In this document: in pieces, positions 60,590 to 64,000 of the stretch
Layout of the letters: the number at the start of each line of letters is the position of its first letter
Numbering within the stretch: position 1 is the first letter of the stretch
NCBI GenBank assembly: GCA_037957365.1
Contig: JARHVA010001738.1
Location: 2,161,501-2,225,500 of the forward strand
From: Torreya grandis
Lineage: Eukaryota > Streptophyta > Pinopsida > Cupressales > Taxaceae
Reading direction: 5' to 3'
DNA length: 64,000 nt
Program-made: the position numbers and the translations under genes
Notes under the pieces: model-generated
What the model saw: the letters and a program-made list of their open reading frames with translations, nothing else
The model's database searches: none
What the model was told of the DNA's origin: nothing

Positions 60590-61700
60590 TAGGATATGAC
60601 ACATTTATTGATATCAGGGGAGTGCACTCAAGGTATTGATAACGTAAAAATAAGGTATTTTAGAATTTAATTAATACCTTATGCATTATATGATGGTGTT
60701 ATATTTATAAAAGGCCTTAATGAAGTTATTTTAAGATGTATAGATGATGACTAAGTGACCAAACTCTTAGAGCAATTCCATGATGGGCCTATAAGAGGCA
60801 ATTTTTATCTAAGAACTATAATATAAAAGGTAATGAGATTTGGTTATTACTATCCCAATCTCTTTGAGGATGCCTATACATGGGTCAAAAAGTGTAAAAA
60901 GTGTTCTCTTTTTATAGGAAAACAAAGGTTGGTAGCCCTTCATCTCAACCCAATATAGGTGGAACAACCCTTCATGCACTGGGGTTTGGACTTCATAAGA
61001 ATGATCAATTAACCTTCTGGTGGAGGAAACAAACAGGTAATCACTAATACTAATTACTTCACTATATGGGTGGAAGCAATTACCCTTAAAAAAGCCAACA
61101 AAATAATAGTATTGGACTTTTATGATAACTTAGTGACCAATTTTGTACACCAATAAATATAATTTTAGATAATGCCTTAGCATTTGTTGGCATTAAGACA
61201 AGTGAGTGAGCACTTTAGTTGGGAGTATACCTTAGTACATCCTAAAATTAATACCCCTAAGGTATGAACTTTCATATTCAATAAATAATAACTTGATAAG
61301 GATTATTAAGAGGACTATGGAAGAGAACCAGAGAGTATGGTGTACAAAGTTAAGGACAACCTTATGGGATGACAAAGTGATTCCCAAAGTTGTCATTGGA
61401 AACTCAAAATTTGTCATGGTATATGGGAGGGAATCTAATTTTACATGTTATCTTTAACTACCTACTTTAGAGTTAGCCCATCAGCTTGAGTTGATGGAAA
61501 GTGAACCTATGAGTGTTAGGATGATAGAACTCATGGATCTTGAATAAATTAGGGAACTTTTAATGAAGATATTAGATTCACATCAAGCTCAAGTAAATAA
61601 ATGTTTTGAAAAGAGAGACATATCAAGGGACTATAAATAAGGGGATTTATACCTCAAGTGGGATTCAAATAATTCTAAACCATGAAACCATACAAATTTT
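60590..61700 (+). pseudogene. pol: Gypsy-C integrase relic
   Basis: The N-terminal zinc-binding part reads LEQFHDGPIRGNFYLRTII, VMRFGYYYPNLFEDAYTWVK, KCKKCSLF, giving the H...H...C-x-x-C pattern partly intact. The core starts FMHWGLDFIRMIN with the first catalytic Asp, continues NTNYFTIWVEAITLKKANK, and then decays: the second Asp region is near 61,160 (ILDNA-like) and the Glu could not be fixed. A tail with KVVIGNSKFVMVYGRES-like wording follows to about 61,440. Integrase joins the DNA copy to the chromosome. Frameshifts occur after about 61,140. Confidence 0.8.
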
Positions 61701-62119
61701 GATAGCTTGTGAAGTATCCCTTACTTGATCCATATATGTAAACAACATAATGATTTTTAGCTTGACCAATTGGATGGAGAGGTATTAACCATCTCATTAA
61801 ATGGCATTCATTTAAATATTTGGTATTAGAAGATTTTGTAATCATTATACATATTAGATTAGGTTTTATATTTTCCTCTAAGTGCCTTGTGCACATTTAT
61901 TTTCAATTGTGTGTTCCTTTCCCTATGTGCCTTGGGAACAATGTTTGTTTTGTTCTTGTTATCTTTATTGCTTCAAAAGAGAGGTTTCATAATGGGATAA
62001 CCTTGAACCATTTTTGTGATCAGCTAAGAAGAAAGACTGGAGACTCCATACCCAATAGACAGGATAAGGCTACTAGTCTCTTGTATAGTAGGCATGAAAT
62101 CCCAAGATGTCACAAACAA
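61701..62119 (+). other. Gypsy-C 3' untranslated region
   Basis: About 420 bases with no clear coding. The 112-codon open frame at 61,820-62,158 crosses into the LTR, so it is not a gene; the part 62,019-62,070 ('ctaagaagaaagactggagactccatac') is purine-rich. No tight polypurine tract abuts 62,120. Confidence 0.5.
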
Positions 62120-64000
62120 TGTTGCCTAATTTTTATCTACATACAAAACTTTGCCTAGATAAATAAATATTCTATAGGTAATAGTTATGGTGTGAAAAAT
62201 TAGGTAGAGTTCTTGTTAAATGGATGACCAAATGGGGGAAGAATAAAATCAAATGTCACTTACAATATTTTGAAAAACTTTAAGCAAGTCTTAAAGTATA
62301 AATTGATGATTTTTGGGAAGAAGGATTGGAAGTAGGTCTATAATGACAAGTGGAAGAATCTAGTAGGTTGTATGGTGTTTATGGCATTATATGGGGCATG
62401 AAGTAGGATTTATCAAAGTATAATTAGTACATCCAATATTTGAAGAGAGAGACATGAATTTCACCAACCTAAAAGCACCATACCATCATGACACTTCCTA
62501 TAGAAAAGAAAAGCTTAGTTTGGTTGCGCATTTAATAAATGTGATTAGGAGGTCTCTCAAAGGTATATAGAATAGAGATGATGTTTTTGATGACAATAAT
62601 GTCCCTTTAAAATTTGGTATATTGATGAGTTGTTTATCTCATGATATAAGCCTTCAAATTTAAACTAGTAGAGTGGGAGGCACACAAGGATGCCAAGTTA
62701 AAACCATGAGAAATAGCTATTTGAATTAAAAATATTTAAAGGATACTAAGTATAAATGTGCTACTATCAAGTGTAAAAATATTAGTTAATCAGATCATAG
62801 ATCAATGATCCACATTTAAAGACTGAGGTTAGTGGGACCATAAAGATCAATAGTGCAAGCTAAATCATGAAAATCAAGATGAAAAATGATCTTGATGTCA
62901 ACAAGTCAAAGGCTTGTAAGATTGAGAGTGGGAATAATAAATGAAGTTATCATAGTGAATCAAAATATTTATGGTGCATGTTCAATCAAGTAGAAAGAAG
63001 ATCAATGACATGCATTTAATCATGCTAAGGATATTGATAATGTGTATGAGGTCAAGAAGTCAAAGAACTAGATGTCACACAAGGCCACCACCTGATGTAA
63101 TCACATGAACTAGATAAAGATCTAATAGTTGGATCTACAATAAGTATGTGAGGTTGTCGAGTGTCAAAATTTGGGAATCCCAAATCAAAGATCAATGAAG
63201 AAAATTCAAATAAGTTCTAGGAGGCACAAGATGGTGACATATGCCAAAAATAACACCAATCATATTTTAAAATATGATAAATGACATGGTAGTGATGCCA
63301 CATAGGCAAACAAATCAGATCAAAACATCTTTTAAACCCAAGTAGGTGAATGCATAAAACCAAGGTTAAATATGATCCATGTTGAACTAGAGTAGATATT
63401 TCAAGATCAAACATCACCATTAAATTATAGTAGAAGTAGAATAGGTCTTTTAGGGCCTAATACAATTATAAGGTTGGCACTAGCTATTGGGATGAGATCA
63501 AGCACCTGGTGGATATTCATTGATGTTAAGTCTATACAAAAACCAAAAAATGGGATTGGTTTTCATCTATAATAAGACCTATACTCATAATTTTAAGTAG
63601 GGGTAGATGTGTGATTATGGAGGATTGTCTCATCCTTTGACATAGTCATATCCTTGACAAATAGGTACCTAAAACCACTCAAAATAGACATAGTCATGGA
63701 TCTGTTAGGTCTAAAGATACAAGGATTTTATCCTTATATAAAGCTAAGTGGAAGATGGCATAGAATTAAAAGAAGGAGATTTAGGGATTAGAAAGTGTAG
63801 TTACAACATTTAATGATTTTCATGGGCTTTAAATATTTCTCCTTCTTGATGGATCATGACTCAACATTCCAAACCAATTCCTGTCTTCTAGTGTGATTCT
63901 CAACCAATTAGGGGGCTTGAAGACTTTTGTGATAAATGAAAGTTAATTTTATAATAAAATAATAGTCTTGATTGAATAAAAAGGTGGTTGAGCATTCATT
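62120..64000 (+). repeat. 3' LTR of Gypsy-C (truncated by window end)
   Basis: It aligns with 53,021 to about 54,905 throughout, with shared words such as 'aatggatgaccaaat', 'aatgacaagtggaa', 'caatgatccacatt' and 'tagacctatactca'. It has many transitions and short indels. Confidence 0.9.

Larger units (their letters stand above)
53021..64000 (+). mobile_element. Gypsy-C: Tat-type Ty3/Gypsy retrotransposon, right end outside window
   Basis: Long direct repeats at 53,021 and 62,120 flank gag, protease, an RNase H-like domain, RT, RNase H and integrase in that order on the + strand. The LTRs agree at roughly 80% by eye. The left LTR is about 2.63 kb, so the right one should run some 750 bases beyond the window; the full element would be near 11.7 kb. 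Gag, RT and integrase wording match the Tat lineage of plant Gypsy elements. The left flank is gtagg; its partner is not visible. Stops in every domain make it inactive. Confidence 0.9.

Noticed and set aside
61820..62158. 112-codon forward open frame
   Set aside because: It crosses the boundary between the Gypsy-C 3' untranslated region and its LTR and has no family resemblance.

Overview
This 64 kb window reads as transposon-packed intergenic DNA from a large plant genome. It is A+T-rich and poor in CpG. Every recognisable coding relic belongs to an LTR retrotransposon: Ty1/Copia with an Met-type primer site, and Ty3/Gypsy of the plant Tat kind. No host gene, tRNA, rRNA or CRISPR array could be supported. 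Most coding relics carry many TAA, TAG and TGA codons where family members have CAA, CAG, CGA or TGG, which is the C-to-T decay expected of old, heavily methylated repeats. A gymnosperm or a large-genome monocot would fit, but the species cannot be named from the sequence.

Layout. 1-4.5 kb: a Copia relic (Copia-1) with an LTR end, primer site and gag-like region with several zinc knuckles, but no visible pol. 4.83-5.79 kb: a decayed tandem array with a period of about 208 bp. 5.8-10.25 kb: unassigned A+T-rich DNA. 10.3-47.4 kb: an old reverse-strand Tat-type Gypsy element (Gypsy-A), read from right to left: possible 5' LTR, gag, protease, RT, RNase H, second RNase H, integrase, then a 3' untranslated region with hairpin-like subrepeats. 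Two large insertions interrupt it. The first is a complete but dead Copia element (Copia-2, 12,672-22,310) with 1.97 kb LTRs and a perfect 5-bp target duplication, TAATG, sitting in the last codons of the Gypsy-A integrase. The second is a 16 kb block (B, about 24,475-40,537) that splits Gypsy-A at the RT/RNase H boundary and contains two colinear pairs of direct repeats, a gag-like forward frame and a young 664-bp tandem duplication.

47.7-52.0 kb: a compact non-autonomous LTR element (E) with 1.2 kb LTRs, primer site, polypurine tract and near-matching target duplication, but no coding capacity. 53.0 kb to the end: a forward Tat-type Gypsy element (Gypsy-C) with LTRs of about 2.6 kb, the right one cut by the window edge. 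Gypsy-C has an RNase H-like domain between protease and RT, whereas Gypsy-A has its second RNase H between the first RNase H and integrase.

History inferred from nesting: Gypsy-A is the oldest; block B and Copia-2 landed inside it; E and C landed in flanking DNA; the 664-bp duplication is the youngest event. Nothing here looks able to move on its own, because catalytic residues are lost in several enzymes and all frames are broken.
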